From positions 8,174,001 to 8,238,000 of the forward strand of contig JAJKFL010000004.1 in assembly GCA_021186555.1 (NCBI GenBank): 64,000 nucleotides of DNA. Reading direction: 5' to 3'. The DNA comes from Reticulitermes speratus. Its lineage: Eukaryota > Arthropoda > Insecta > Blattodea > Rhinotermitidae. Made by a program: the position numbers and the translations under genes. This document shows positions 1 through 11,180 of the stretch, one piece after another. Position 1 is the first letter of the stretch, and each line of letters begins with the position of its first letter. The notes beneath the pieces are model-generated. The model saw only the letters and a program-made list of their open reading frames with translations. It made no database searches and was not told the origin of the DNA.

Positions 1-278
1 AAAGTACACATGCAACTTGATTGCCGAAACGTATGTAGGGGTTACAAATATACTTTGTTAATGTTTCATGTGCAATGGTTGGTTTGACTTAAAATAAAGC
101 TAGGTTTGTAGCTTGAAAAAGGCCAGGATTTCTTCCAGGTCTCTTAACACTTTTGACCCTGCTTTCGACGGTATATGATCTGAGTTACTGACGCCCTCGC
201 TAAATGAACCAGATATTTATAAACAAATGACCAGTTAATCCTTTAAGGAAGAAACGTAATCTGTTTTGTATAAGGAGC
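1..278. other. unassigned sequence before the first satellite
   Basis: No reading frame of note, no terminal inverted repeats and no recognised repeat. The last few bases run straight into the 114-bp array. Confidence 0.5.
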
Positions 279-1646
279 CAGTCCGTACCGCACAGTAAAC
301 ACACTCCGTCTCAGTTATACAAACCAGTCAGTTAATGCTGTATAGTGAATTAATCACTGTTTGTTCTGAGATTCACACAAAACACATAAATACAGTCCGT
401 ACCGCGCAGTAAACACACTCCGTCTCAGTTATACAAACCAGTCAGTTAATGTTGTACAGTGAAATAATCGCTGTTTGTTCTGAGATCCACACAAAACACA
501 TAAATACAGTCCGTACCGCGCAGTAAACACACTCCGTCTCAGTTATACAAACCAGTCAGTCAATGCTGTTCAGTGAATTAATCGCTGTTTGTTCTGAGAT
601 CCACACAAAACACATAAATACAGTCCGTACCGCACAGTAAACACACTCCGTCTCAGTTATACAAACCAGTCAGTCAATGCTGTACAGTGAATTAATCGCT
701 GTTTGTTCTGAGATCCACACAAAACACATAAATACAGTCCGTACCGCGCAGTAAACACACTCCGTCTCAGTTATACAAACCAGTCAGTTAATGTTGTACA
801 GTGAATTAATCGCTGTTTGTTCTGAGATCCACACAAAACACATAAATACAGTCCGTACCGCGCAGTAAACACACTCCGTCTCAGTTATACAAACCAGTCA
901 GTTAATGCTGTATAGTGAATTAATCACTGTTTGTTCTGAGATTCACACAAAACACATAAATACAGTCCGTACCGCGCAGTAAACACACTCCGTCTCAGTT
1001 ATACAAACCAGTCAGTCAATGCTGTACAGTGAAATAATCGCTGTTTGTTCTGAGATCCACACAAAACACATAAATACAGTCCGTACCGCGCAGTAAACAC
1101 ACTCCGTCTCAGTTATACAAACCAGTCAGTCAATGCTGTACAGTGAATTAATCGCTGTTTGTTCTGAGATCCACACAAAACACATAAATACAGTCCGTAC
1201 CGCACAGTAAACACACTCCGTCTCAGTTATACAAACCAGTCAGTCAATGCTGTACAGTGAATTAATCGCTGTTTGTTCTGAGATCCACACAAAACACATA
1301 AATACAGTCCGTACCGCGCAGTAAACACACTCCGTCTCAGTTATACAAACCAGTCAGTTAATGCTGTACAGTGAATTAATCGCTGTTTGTTCTGAGATCC
1401 ACACAAAACACATAAATACAGTCCGTACCGCGCAGTAAACACACTCCGTCTCAGTTATACAAACCAGTCAGTTAATGCTGTACAGTGAAATAATCGCTGT
1501 TTGTTCTGAGATCCACACAAAACACATAAATACAGTCCGTACCGCACAGTAAACACACTCCGTCTCAGTTATACAAACCAGTCAGTCAATGCTGTACAGT
1601 GAATTAATCGCTGTTTGTCCTGAGATCCACACAAAACACATAAATA
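279..1646. repeat. 114-bp tandem satellite, 12 units
   Basis: The phrase cagtccgtaccgc recurs at 279, 393, 507, 621, 735, 849, 963, 1077, 1191, 1305, 1419 and 1533, an exact 114-bp period with no indels. Units differ by a few substitutions: cgcaca/cgcgca, gttaatg/gtcaatg, aatta/aaata, gattc/gatcc. Units 1 and 6 share a private set (tatagtg, atcact, gattc) and units 4 and 9 share cgcaca plus gtcaatg. This suggests a five-unit (570-bp) higher-order duplication. No long reading frame crosses it. Confidence 0.97.
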
Positions 1647-1647
1647 C

Positions 1648-1730
1648 ATTGTGTGGGCAGAACGTAGAATTTGTGAATGTTAAACTTAATGGTACATATA
1701 GTAACCACTGGGCTTTAGAGGGTTAAATAC
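1648..1730 (+). repeat. dispersed repeat, sister copy at 12328-12412
   Basis: The segment directly after the satellite (tgtgtgggcagaacgtag ... ggtacatatagtaacca ... gagggtta) is clearly similar to 12328-12412 (tgtgtgggcaaaatgtat ... ggtatatatactaacca ... gaggggtt). Family unknown. It may be the residual end of a larger transposon. Confidence 0.55.
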
Positions 1731-1817
1731 ATTTTTCTCTACAAAGTCGCCTAGTACCGTTAGCTTTGCCATATTTTCGACTAATTTTTAACCGTGTGTA
1801 TTAAGATTTGGAAATTC

Positions 1818-2072
1818 CGGTGGCCGTTCGGTCTAACGCATAGGCCTGTATCGCTTGATTGCTGTGACTGGGGGGTTCGAATCCCGCTAAGGGTGTTTGG
1901 TCTTTGTCTCTTGTGTTTGTTGTGTGTTGTGTAAGTAGCGGCCTCTGCGACGAGCTGATCACTCGTTCAGAGGAGCCCTAACGGGTGGGTGTGTGTCTAA
2001 TTGTTTGTGATTTAGAATCATCAACAATGAGGCGGTCTGGGCCCGATTTGGGCTGTTGCGTCACACAAAAAT
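1818..2072 (+). mobile_element. SINE-A, tRNA-headed SINE
   Basis: The head carries a polymerase III A-box-like stretch (tggccgttcggtctaa) near 1821 and a B box (ggttcgaatcc) at 1874-1884. The body contains the family landmarks gttgtgtgttgtgtaag, gagctgatcactcgttcagaggag and a terminal ggctgttgcgtcacac. The same order of landmarks is found in six other copies in this window. This copy has diverged in its anticodon-arm region. No clean target-site duplication was seen. Confidence 0.85.
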
Positions 2073-2189
2073 GTTAAGATCAATTACTAAATTTAGCGAC
2101 AAGCAGGTAACTATGCTTTGTTTTCTCTGCATGTGAAGTAATTCCTGTTGGTTTCCACAATTTATGTTTTGCCCAAATACATTAAGGGG

Positions 2190-2492
2190 GCCAAGATAAT
2201 GTAGTCGGTATAACTACTTCCAACCTCCTGGATTGTCCGGCATTCTAAACTCGGTTGATTCAAGAGGTTTTATCTTTTTCATACCCGTACAGACAGGCCC
2301 TGGGGGCACACACTCACCCTCCTCTAAAATTGATAACGGGGCTCATTCCTGGGGTAAAGCGGCAGGGTCGTGGCTTTCACCACTCACCTCCATCTGGTGC
2401 TGAAGTTTAATAATGAGTAGGCCTATAGCTATAGTTCAACTTTCCCCTCTGTGTCTCCTGTGGCATGTTATCGGGTGACCTTTACCTTTACC
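2190..2492 (+). mobile_element. SINE-B, second tRNA-like retroposon family
   Basis: It shares a body with copies at 5235-5510, 9676-9895, 12583-12830 and 41470-41800: ggccctgggggcacaca, then ctggggtaaagcggca, then ccactcacctccatctggtgctgaa. It ends in a short acctttacc direct repeat, which fits a SINE tail. The head is decayed and its B box is weak. Confidence 0.75.
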
Positions 2493-4630
2493 AATATGTT
2501 AACGTTATCAGTTCAAATCCGAAAGCTGGGTGTTCCATTCCATTCCAGTACTTTCTGATTATATTGGAAGATTTGTGTTGTCGGAATTAAATTTCAATTG
2601 AAAAATATCTTCCAAAATAACTCATAACTATTCCTGTTGAATAATTCTATTTCTACATGCCCATTAACATTATTATTATTGCTCTATTTCTCTGTACTTT
2701 GTGAAGACCAGATATAACCTCAGACTGCTGCCTCATGATCATATTTGTATTTGTTGACTTTCGAACTACATCTTGACATAGAATAAAATTACGTGGTAAA
2801 TACGAGACAAAAGGATAGGTGTTATTTGGTTACGCTCAAAAATTTCTTGTTGCCCATCGTTTCTCAGTAGGACAGTTACGAAGAACTATACTTCATGCAA
2901 GACAGAGCAACACCTCATTTTGCATTTCCTGTTCGTACGTGACTTTACAAATATTTTACTGGTCGTTGGATTGGGCGTGGAGGACTAAAATAATGGCCAC
3001 CTCGAAGTCCCGATCTAACTCCATATGGTGTCTTTCTGCCGATCAAATTCAAAATCCCTTGATGACCTGAACGACAAATTTGAGACAATTTTGCCACCGT
3101 TCATCTTGACTCTTTATCTAAAAGTGTTGAGTCTGTGTCTTCCAATTTGCAGCAGAGTATGCAAAACGCTGGAGCCTGTGTTGAATTCAGACACTAAATG
3201 GCAGTGTATGGACTTTAAAATGGTAGACGTACTTTAACAATATAGTATTCTGTTTAGGTGATACGGCCATGTAACTTCATGTACCTACATTAGTATCACC
3301 TTGCAATTTATGCATATGTTTATGGTTTATCACAGTACCAAATTGTATTTGCGTAGGTACAATGTTTCATTAGTTGAAACTAAAAACTATAAAAAATTTG
3401 AGACATTTTTTTGGCACAGTGTTAGTGACAAGCTACGTGAAAGCTGGACAAAGCATTAAAAACTTGATTTTGGGTCACAGATACAGGCAAAAACTAGACC
3501 TACTTGATTATCCCTCGAATGTGACTTTTCTCATTTTAGGAAGAAAATTAACCTAGAAAGTACATAGAGAGTTGAAGACGCATAATTAGTCTGCTAATTG
3601 TTTTTGACGATGATGTGTTTCAATAGCTGTAACTACAGAATATCCATTTTATAGAATTTCTGAGCACGGCTGCTTTGTCTCACAGAAAGCCTGCTTGCGC
3701 TGGGATATTCCGTGACACGTGCCGTGCTCAGTGACTTAAGTCGGCATTTTGTATTATTACGGACAGTGCCCATCGTCTCGGATTTTTCAAAATCTGCGTT
3801 TCGGGGCAAAGACTTTTCCCGTCTTCAGGTATAAAGCTTTTTTTCAGTTGCTTCTTGTAAAAAACTTATTCAGGGCTGTATGTTTTGTGACTTTTATGAC
3901 GGCTTTTGATTAGTTTATGGCCTTATTTTGGCTGCATCGTGCAGTGGGTGTGTTCCAACCTTTCGGAGAAGCGGACTGCTTCCATTTTCAGGGTGACTTA
4001 TTTCGGTTCACATGAATGCTGAAGTGGTTGGGAACAAAAAACTTGTTGGTTATATGGGAAACTTGCAACAAACCTGGTCAATCAGTGTAATCTTTGGGGA
4101 AAATAATGGGGCTAGACACTGGCACATTTCTCAGTCTTAACCCATATAAGGGCCGTTCTTGGAACTCACTGATTGTTCAGTCCTTGGTGTATTTAGGTGG
4201 GAGTTGGCAGCCTTGGGTGCTTGGTTGGCCAACCTGGTTTTCCCATGATGCCTAGTGTAGCAGTATGATAATGGCGGACATTGGTTCTTGTTTCTGCTAG
4301 CTAATAGATTACATTGTATTGATAGCATCCGATCATAAGGATCGATGTTAATGTGTTAGAGTTGAAATATTATAATTATTATGTCGAGTGAACATTACAG
4401 TCCACAAAACCAATACACACTTGAAAGTGCATCGTGTTGTATATAAACTGAGCAAGTGTTCGTATGTATCGTGTGATGCACGTGTCGCTGAGCTACCACT
4501 GATATTGGCCCTGTATTTTCCCCATACTTCTCCCTCTCTCATTGCTCTGATTGGCCATTTTGCCTCCAAATGCCCCATATAAAATCTCTTCTTTCTCCTC
4601 AACCACCTAATTGAACCAGAGTCATTCATC
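2493..4630. other. no gene recognised
   Basis: Only short frames (83 codons or fewer) with no domain or coding signature. Around 3770-3822 the minus strand reads CTGAAGACGGG ... CCCCGAAACG, a decayed member of the hammerhead-like motif. The rest is unassigned AT-rich sequence. Confidence 0.5.
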
Positions 4631-4678
4631 CTGAAGATGGAGGCAGTACTTTACTCTGAAAATACTAACACTCGTCTA
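4631..4678 (+). repeat. decayed hammerhead-like / antisense 'PCSLV' repeat fragment
   Basis: Reads CCTGAAGATGGAGGCAGTA followed by TTACTCTGAAAATACTAAC. It aligns with the cluster at 8077, 23745, 42845 and 46735 whose opposite strand translates as a 'GGYR.FGGTYCLHLQ'-like peptide. The second half of the hairpin and the GAAA box are mutated here. Confidence 0.45.
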
Positions 4679-5234
4679 AAACACGCCACAAATCCAAAAG
4701 AAGACCTCAAACTTACTGAGGCCAGCTTTTTATAAAGGTCCAAACTGAGCGAGAAATTCTACAAGCTTGCCTGGTAAAGGAAACAGACCAGGTATTCAAA
4801 GTTTTGTGTTTGAAGAACCTCAAGATTATGGACAATATCGAACGTGCTTATCGATAATTATACTGTATTAAACGGCAGTCTTCTCTCCAGCACCGGACCA
4901 GCTCGTTGCTGTTTGTACTTGTTACTGCGGGGATCCGCAGCCGATTTCAGTCTTCAGCTTAGGTTCCTGTTTCGGCGACTGCCTACCAAGTTCTCGCCCC
5001 ACACGCAGAGTTTTGATGTCTGCGTAATGAAACTGAGTACAACAACGGATATCCTGCTGTGACGTTTCGATATGTAACGCGTGTAAACGTCGGACACGAA
5101 ATGAAAGTGCTCTTGTTAGATACAGAGCATCAACACCCGGAAATGCAAAATGTTTGTAGTCTGTGACAGACATGAAGTTCTAAAGGCAGGAAATATCAAT
5201 ATTAACTTCATAATGTGATGCGACGTAGTTTTAT
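4679..5234. other. no gene recognised
   Basis: Overlapping short frames on both strands (83 codons or fewer) with no recognisable domain. No repeat structure seen. Confidence 0.4.
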
Positions 5235-5510
5235 AAAAGGTAAAAGGTGGAGTTCACCCTATAAACTGCCATGAAGGTACAGAAGAGGAGTAGAGGTGTA
5301 GCTCTACCCTTTTAACATCGGCGTTAGATGGGGGTTGGTGGTTAACGCCACGCCTCGGCCGCTTTAGCCCCAAAAATGACACGGTTTCCATTGTGCAGTG
5401 GGCTTGGTGGGCCCCAGAGCCGGTATGAACGGGTTCGAAATACCTCATCCCTACCGGGATTCGACACCCGGACCGTCCAGCCCGTGGCGAGTCGCTATCC
5501 CGAGCCACGA
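5235..5510 (-). mobile_element. SINE-B, minus orientation
   Basis: Read on the minus strand, the order is head with ggtgtcgaatcccggtaggg (B-box-like), then ccggctctggggcccacca, then ggggctaaagcggccgagg, then ccatctaacgccgatg, ending in a ttaccttt-type tail at the left edge. This matches the other four SINE-B copies. The short frames crossing it on both strands are spurious. Confidence 0.8.
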
Positions 5511-8076
5511 TGTAGTTATATCAACAGCACAATACATGGCGCGCCGTTGCAAGTGTGGGTAATATTTATATTGTTGTCTTATGCATTATGACACTGTATA
5601 GAGACGTTTTTGCGGAGGATGGTGGGTCTTCTGTCTTCAAGGTCACAATGGAGGCTGCCGTATTCTCCAGAAAGTTGCTACATGTCAACCTTAATGGAAG
5701 GCATCGCGTGTGAGGAAATCTTTTTCGGAAAGATATCTTGTTAAAATATTTATATATTTAATCTCTGTGTTTTTGCCTGTCCGATATACAATTTGGATGC
5801 TGTAACGTCATCCTCAGGAGTTCATAGCGTCGAATGCGTCGCTGTAGTGAATAATGACTTGTAAATGGCATAGATGGAAGCGTTTGTGTCGTAATTTGAG
5901 GAGTCATTATGGCGTTTACTTGAAGGTACTGAGGAAGACAAGGATCTGCCTTATTCAGGACATGTGGTCACAGGGCTGAGATCTGAACCAGAGACATCAA
6001 GAACGCAGAGTACGTGTGCCGACCGCTACAGCCCCAAGTTCCCTCATTTTCTGCTAGTTAATTTGCTCTAATTTTGTGAAAGAAATTGATAAATATTCAT
6101 AAAAAATCTTAAAATTGTTTGCTTTTTTATTCATTCAATATTTTTCGCATAAGAAGAGTTCACATTTTGTATCAGTACATACTTTTTCTCGTTGGTATTA
6201 CGTCACCGAAGGCGATAAATAGAAGGCATTTGCAAATGAATAAATATAAACTCCGATTTCCACAGATATTTTCATAATAAGTTGATAAGTAAAACAGCAA
6301 ATCTTTTATTAACTGATATGAACTGTGACTACATTCGATAAGATTTTGTAGGCTAACAGCCGCGTCAAATGTTTTACTCACCATTTAACCATCTAACACG
6401 GCTGCTGGCCCCAGAACATTGTATCGAATTTAGTCGCCGTGAAAGCTTCAAATTATATACGTGACGACATGTTTCGGCTAATATTAGCCATTACGAATTC
6501 AATTAGAATTATTTCTTATTCCAAATATAGGCTGTTGAATATAATTCAAGTATGCAATCGTCTTAAAATTGTTTTGAATCTGTATATCATGTGAAATTCT
6601 GTATTCACATGACTCTTTAAGACGTTTGTTCACAAATAATAATAATAATAATAATAATAATATTAAATTAAAAGAGTTTAGCATGTAAATGTGTAAAGTA
6701 TGAAATATGGAGTCGTAAAAAATTTAAAACCGGAAAATTAAATAAAATTAAAATTGCGTTAGTTCGTGTTTAATGATGTGTCATAATGTATTGGAACTGT
6801 ATTGCCCAGTGTAGAGTTAATAAATCCTGTAACTGATGAGAGTGAGAAATTTACCAGCTGACTGTTTGAGACTTAAAAATTCAAGGAAATAGAATGATAC
6901 GTTTTTCTTTGTTGGTTTCTAAGATGATAAATATGACCACGTCAAAATAATTTGCACGCCGTTTTACCACAGCTCAGTTCAGATTATGCCACAATTAAAT
7001 CATCTGGAACTTTTGCGATAGAAATATGTTTTTATGTATAAAACTTTTCATTTGTTGAGCTTCTAACGTACACATGATTTTGTTTATGAACTTATGAGGC
7101 GGTAAAAACTTTTCGTACGCACGGTTATGCTCCTTATTCACCCTTTACTCCGCTATTAAGCAATTTTAGGGACCTTCGCAAAATTGTGAGAAACGACTAG
7201 TAGCTTTATCATGTCTGTCTGTCCGTCCGTCTGTCTCCGCATGCAACAACTCGGCTCCCACTGCAAAAATTTTCATAAAATTTGATGTTTGAGTATTTTT
7301 CGAAAATCTATCGAGAGAATTCAAATTTCATTAAAATCTGACAGGAACAACGGTTACTTTACATGAAGACCTATGTACATTTATGATAACATCTCCCTGG
7401 CTTCTTCTTAGGATGAGAAATGTTTCGGACAAAAGCTGTACAGAAAATTAAACCACACATTTTATGTTCAATAACTTTTTTCCCAAAATCGTACCGTTTA
7501 TGAGATAATGTGGAAATTATGGTACAGCCGGACAGGCCACAAATGACAATATAATACGGCGCATGCGCGTTGCATGCTGGATAACTAAGACTACAGACAC
7601 ACACACACAATATGTAATACTTATTGGTTTTCCACGGCAACAGTGGTTATACGAACGCGCCTTAACAATGTTAAACGTACATTGCCTGTCTTGTTCCAGC
7701 TCTGCCGCTATATTGACTGTTCTATTGTTTGCATGACCGAAGACTCGGTAAGAAATTCCTGCCTGTTTCCTATCGTCCAGACCTGCCCTACGAACCACCC
7801 AGCCTCCTATGCAGTAGGAACAAGGGAATCTTTACCCGTGGCTAAATTGGCCGAGGCATGAAATTAACCTCATAACTCTATCCAGTTACAAGGTTAAAGC
7901 GTGGAGTTTTACCAGTAGGCCTACTCCCCTACACGTCTTCAGAGTGTGGTGCTTTATTAAGCATAGCGACAGTTTTACTTGTACACTTGACGTCATTTCC
8001 TGCGGCGAAACCTGAGATTGTACTTAAAAAACTGGTCAAAATTTTTGCCTTAAACACGGAAGGAATTTTGGGACGT
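5511..8076. other. no gene recognised; AT-rich repeats and foldback debris
   Basis: It contains an (AAT)n microsatellite at 6635-6661. At 6415-6490 there is a fragment with tcgccgtgaaagcttcaaat beside a minus-strand ATGGCTAAT-ATTAGCC-GAAACATGTCG hairpin, a decayed hammerhead-like motif. Near 5806-5850 the minus strand reads CTCCTGAGGATGACG ... ATATCGGA, possibly another decayed copy. A tgtctgtctgtccgtccg stretch lies at 7213. No frame over 95 codons looks coding. Confidence 0.5.
6635..6661. repeat. (AAT)n microsatellite
   Basis: About nine uninterrupted AAT units. Confidence 0.95.
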
Positions 8077-8122
8077 AGAGTGGCTATTGATATTTCGGAG
8101 GAAAATACTGTACCCTCGTTCA
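8077..8122 (-). repeat. 'PCSLV'-type repeat fragment with hammerhead-like minus strand
   Basis: The minus strand reads CCTGAACGAGGGTACAGTA then TTTTCCTCCGAAATATC. It shares spacing with the cluster at 42845 and 46735. The core box is interrupted (CTGAACGA) so it is decayed. Confidence 0.45.
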
Positions 8123-9171
8123 GGGGAAGATTGAAAGCTACCTGAATGTGGAGGCACCAGGTTCTTCTGAAACGTCCTAACCTACTCACGAGGTGAAACG
8201 GTGGCGTCAAAAATAAGACTACAATATTATTTTTAACCTGTAGGAACCTAAAAGTCATTGATATGTAACAAAGATGTAATAGTGAGGAATCTGACGCAAG
8301 ATTAACCGGTTAATATAGGTCCAAAGGCTTTTATAGACATCTTAAGGGCCCGCCACTGAGCACTCTTATAGGCGGCTGAGTCCAGTCCCGTTTCCTTCAT
8401 TATTCATCATTCATAAACATTCAAACTTTGGAAACTCTAAATTGACGTATGTGAGATAGTGTCGTTAAATAAGTAAAGTGGCTTTATTAATACAAGTCCA
8501 AATGTACAGAAATGTTACAGAATTGAGGCCATTATATTCAGATTAATTTTTACTGAGATTCTGGTGAGAATTCCACCAGCACGTTCAGTTTTTATGAACA
8601 ACAATTACGTAAGTTTATACTAGAGCACAGCTTTGAATTTGCTCTTCGGAATATAAAAAACAGGAAAAATGGGTAAGTCTCATGTTCATAAACCCTGAAC
8701 AGCAGGGGATTAGTAATAGACTTTAACAAATCCGTCTGCTGGGCACAATAGGATTTCAGTTCCCGCAAAATCCCCTGGCAGCTTGCATATATTTCTGAAA
8801 CTGGCCTTGCATAACGGAAACGTAGAGACGTACAAACACACAGTCTTGTGTCCAGGTACGGAAACACGACAAAAAATAAAAAGTTTGTGGAGTGTTATTT
8901 TACGTATGTTATATTACAGTAACAATGTAGCCAGCATATATTATATTATAGCAACCTTACCATATCCAGCATATATTACGTTAATGCAACATTATTATAT
9001 TCAGCATATATAACATTATAGAAACATTATGGCGTCCAATACACCTCCTGGAAATTTTGCAATATTTTGTAGTATGGAAGAATATGTAATCCAGTCAGAG
9101 TGTTGTTGGGAGTTCGGTTGAACCATTCAAAACACCATGGAGTTTCTTCATAGTATCAGTCTTGATTAGGA
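8123..9171. other. no gene recognised
   Basis: Around 8930-9030 there are four imperfect copies of a short AT-rich phrase (cagcatatattacatta / atgcaacatta). No coding signature. Confidence 0.45.
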
Positions 9172-9679
9172 GCCGGAGTAGCTCATCGGTATAGTGACTA
9201 GACAACCGACTGGGCGGTTCGGGGTTTGAATCCCTCGCCGATCCCAGTGGCCGTGAGGTCTAAGGCGTGGGTCTTCGGCCGCTCGCTTACTAGGATCGTG
9301 GGTTCGAATCCGCCGATCCCAGTGGCCGTGCGGTCTAAGGCGTGGGTCTTCGGCCGCTCGCTTACTAGGATCGTGGGTTCGAATCCCACCGGGCGCATAG
9401 ATGTTTGTGTTGTGTTTGTTGTATAAGGACAGTAGTATGGAACATAAGTGGCATGAAGGACAAAAGTATTTAAAACAGTACAAAAATGGATCAAAGGGAA
9501 AAACCCCGGACAGGCAAAAAAAAAAAAAAATCCCACCGGGGGCATGGATGTTTGTGTTGTGTTTGTTGTAGGACAGTAGTATGGAACATAAGTGGCATGA
9601 AGGACAAAAAGGATTAAACAGTACAAAAATGGATCAAAGGGGAAAAACCCCGGACAGGCAAAAAAAAAAAAAAAATCCC
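9172..9679 (+). mobile_element. composite SINE: three tRNA-like heads and two tandem A-tailed bodies
   Basis: A first head (gtagctcatcggtatag ... ggggtttgaatccc) starts near 9175. It is followed by two nearly identical SINE-A-type heads (tggccgtgaggtctaagg at about 9249 and tggccgtgcggtctaagg at about 9323), each with a gggttcgaatcc B box. The following body (agtatggaacataagtggca ... ggaaaaaccccggacaggc) differs from the SINE-A body. It is present twice, at about 9401-9527 and 9546-9676, each ending in a run of about 14-16 A. The array fits serial retroposition into its own tail or recombination between copies. Confidence 0.8.
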
Positions 9680-9895
9680 GGCAGGTGCAAACTTTTCTTC
9701 TTCAAAACGTCCAGACCGGCTCTGGGGCACATCCGGCCTCCTGTCCAATGGATGTCGGGGTTTGTTCCCGGGGGTAAGGCAGCCGGTACGTGACTCTAAC
9801 CACTTACATCCAGCCAATACCGAGGTTCAGAATGTTTGGAGCTATATCTGTACTCCCGCATGTGTCTTCATGGCGTGGACAGGGGAAACTCTCCT
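9676..9895 (+). mobile_element. SINE-B, head-truncated
   Basis: It begins at the end of the preceding A-run with tcccggcaggtgcaaac, so the tRNA head is lost. It continues with ccggctctggggcacatcc, ggggtaaggcagccggtac and acttacatccagccaatacc, the SINE-B landmarks. It was probably captured by, or inserted next to, the composite SINE. Confidence 0.75.
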
Positions 9896-10364
9896 GTACT
9901 TTTAATCATAATGATCATTACAGAATTTAATAATTAGCCTCCTCATTAGATATGTGCACAACATTCCTACCTTTATCTCTTTCCCCTCTTCCTCTCGTAT
10001 TCATTATCCGTCGCCGTCTTTTGTTCATCTTATCGTCATTCCTCTTACACCTCTTTTCACCTTCTCCTTTATGTTAAACGTTGCAGATAAACAGCCTTCC
10101 AAACTCCGTTTCAGCAGGCATTATTTGGCTTGCTATATAGACCTTCTGAATTATTTCAGCCTGGTTTGCTAGACCAGTTACGATTGTGGCGACTGTGGGA
10201 AAGTTTAAGTAAATAGCTGACGTCGAATCTCTTCTTAATGCTGTCTTTGAGAAATTAAAATAGGATGAATATTTCGTACTGAAATTGTAACTAACTCTAC
10301 TGGAGTAGAGACCTTCTGTAGAAGCTAATAATTCCTCAGTTTATCAGGGAAATCCCCGCATTTT
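9896..10364. other. no gene recognised
   Basis: A pyrimidine-rich stretch (about 9960-10060), then unassigned sequence. Confidence 0.4.
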
Positions 10365-10505
10365 CTGGAAGACAAAGATTCATTACCACATTCACAAGAA
10401 GTCGACATTTGTCCCTGTTCTGGGCCAGATCAATTCAGTTCACGCCCTCCCAATCCTTCCTTTTAAGATCCTTTCCAATGTTATCCTCCCATTTTCGCGT
10501 AGGAC
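10365..10505 (-). pseudogene. LINE reverse-transcriptase C-terminal fragment (first part)
   Basis: The minus strand translates as RPTRKWEDNIGKDLKRKDWE, a stop, then IDLAQNRDKCRLLVNVVMNL. This is the 'GRPRRRWEDNI..DL....W....LAQDRDRWR.LVNAVMNL' tail typical of insect non-LTR retrotransposon ORF2 proteins. The preceding part of the same protein is found at 11041-11180. The two are separated by about 540 bp of inserted DNA including the foldback element at 10797-11037. A stop codon and drifted residues show it is dead. Confidence 0.65.
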
Positions 10506-10796
10506 GTCAAAGTGTTTTCTTTCAAGACGAAAACACAACGGGATGCATAACACCAAGTTTTTAGCAGCTAGTCAAGCTGATATATCTCTCGACATAAGAA
10601 CGTAAGAAAGAAAGTTTTGAACTGTAAATGCCAATATCTGTTTTAATCAACAATGTGTAAGGAAAGGTCTCACCCCAAAATACGCTAAAATCCATATCCC
10701 AGACCCATAACCGGCAGCAAAATTTACAAGAAAACCAAGGTACGAAGAATAAAGAATGGAATAACAATATAAACACAAAGGAATGCATAATATTAA

Positions 10797-11037
10797 GCGC
10801 GGTTTCAGGCTTTCGCCGCGATGTAGATACGATCTGCGCTCTTCTGGGACATTACGCAGCGTAGAGTGGTACTTCTGTACCGACGTTTCGGGATAAACTA
10901 TCGGTCAAGAAGTCCAAGAAGAAAGTCTTCTTGGACTTCTTCACCCTTGAAGAAGAGACCAATATGTTGTCCCGAAATGTCGGTACAAAACTACCACTCA
11001 ACGCTGCGTAATATAGCAAAATAGCGCAGATCGTATG
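10797..11037. mobile_element. foldback element with hammerhead-like motifs on both arms
   Basis: An inverted repeat with arms at about 10825-10928 and 10932-11036. The outer arm ends are acgatctgcgct / agcgcagatcgt. The middle has gcagcgtagagtggta and its complement. The centre is a 16-bp stem AAGAAGTCCAAGAAGA around a 3-base loop. Each arm contains a cccgaaacgtcgg-type box pointing outward from the centre. The sister element is at 39671-40008. It sits inside the LINE fragment described at 10365-10505 and 11041-11180. Confidence 0.75.
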
Positions 11038-11040
11038 TTA

Positions 11041-11180
11041 CTAAGTTTGGTCTCTTTCCTTCAGGTTTCGCCACCAAAATCCTAAATGTGTTTCTTCTCC
11101 TCTTTCGCATACTTGCCATCAGAGTTTTGTGTACTAGCCAAGCAGGATTTGTGACTCCTGCCCGGAAGTTTTTGTGCATT
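11041..11180 (-). pseudogene. LINE reverse-transcriptase C-terminal fragment (second part)
   Basis: The minus strand gives a peptide ending RRRNTFRILVAKPEGKRPN, matching the 'LVGKPEGKRPLGRPRRRWED' signature of non-LTR ORF2 C-termini. Its continuation (RKWEDNIGKDL) resumes at 10365-10505 beyond an insertion. Confidence 0.65.

Noticed and set aside
279-1646. CRISPR-like array of regular repeats
   Set aside because: The 114-bp units are contiguous with no unique spacers, and the genome is eukaryotic.
9172-9240. Possible functional tRNA gene
   Set aside because: It has A- and B-box-like words, but no convincing acceptor stem or anticodon arm, and it is the head of a retroposon.
9198-9626. Frames reading 'GFEPTILVSERPKTHALDR' and 'GIRTHDPSKRAAEDPRLRPH'
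   Set aside because: They are translations of SINE heads. The same words occur at 17600 and 23015 over other SINE copies.
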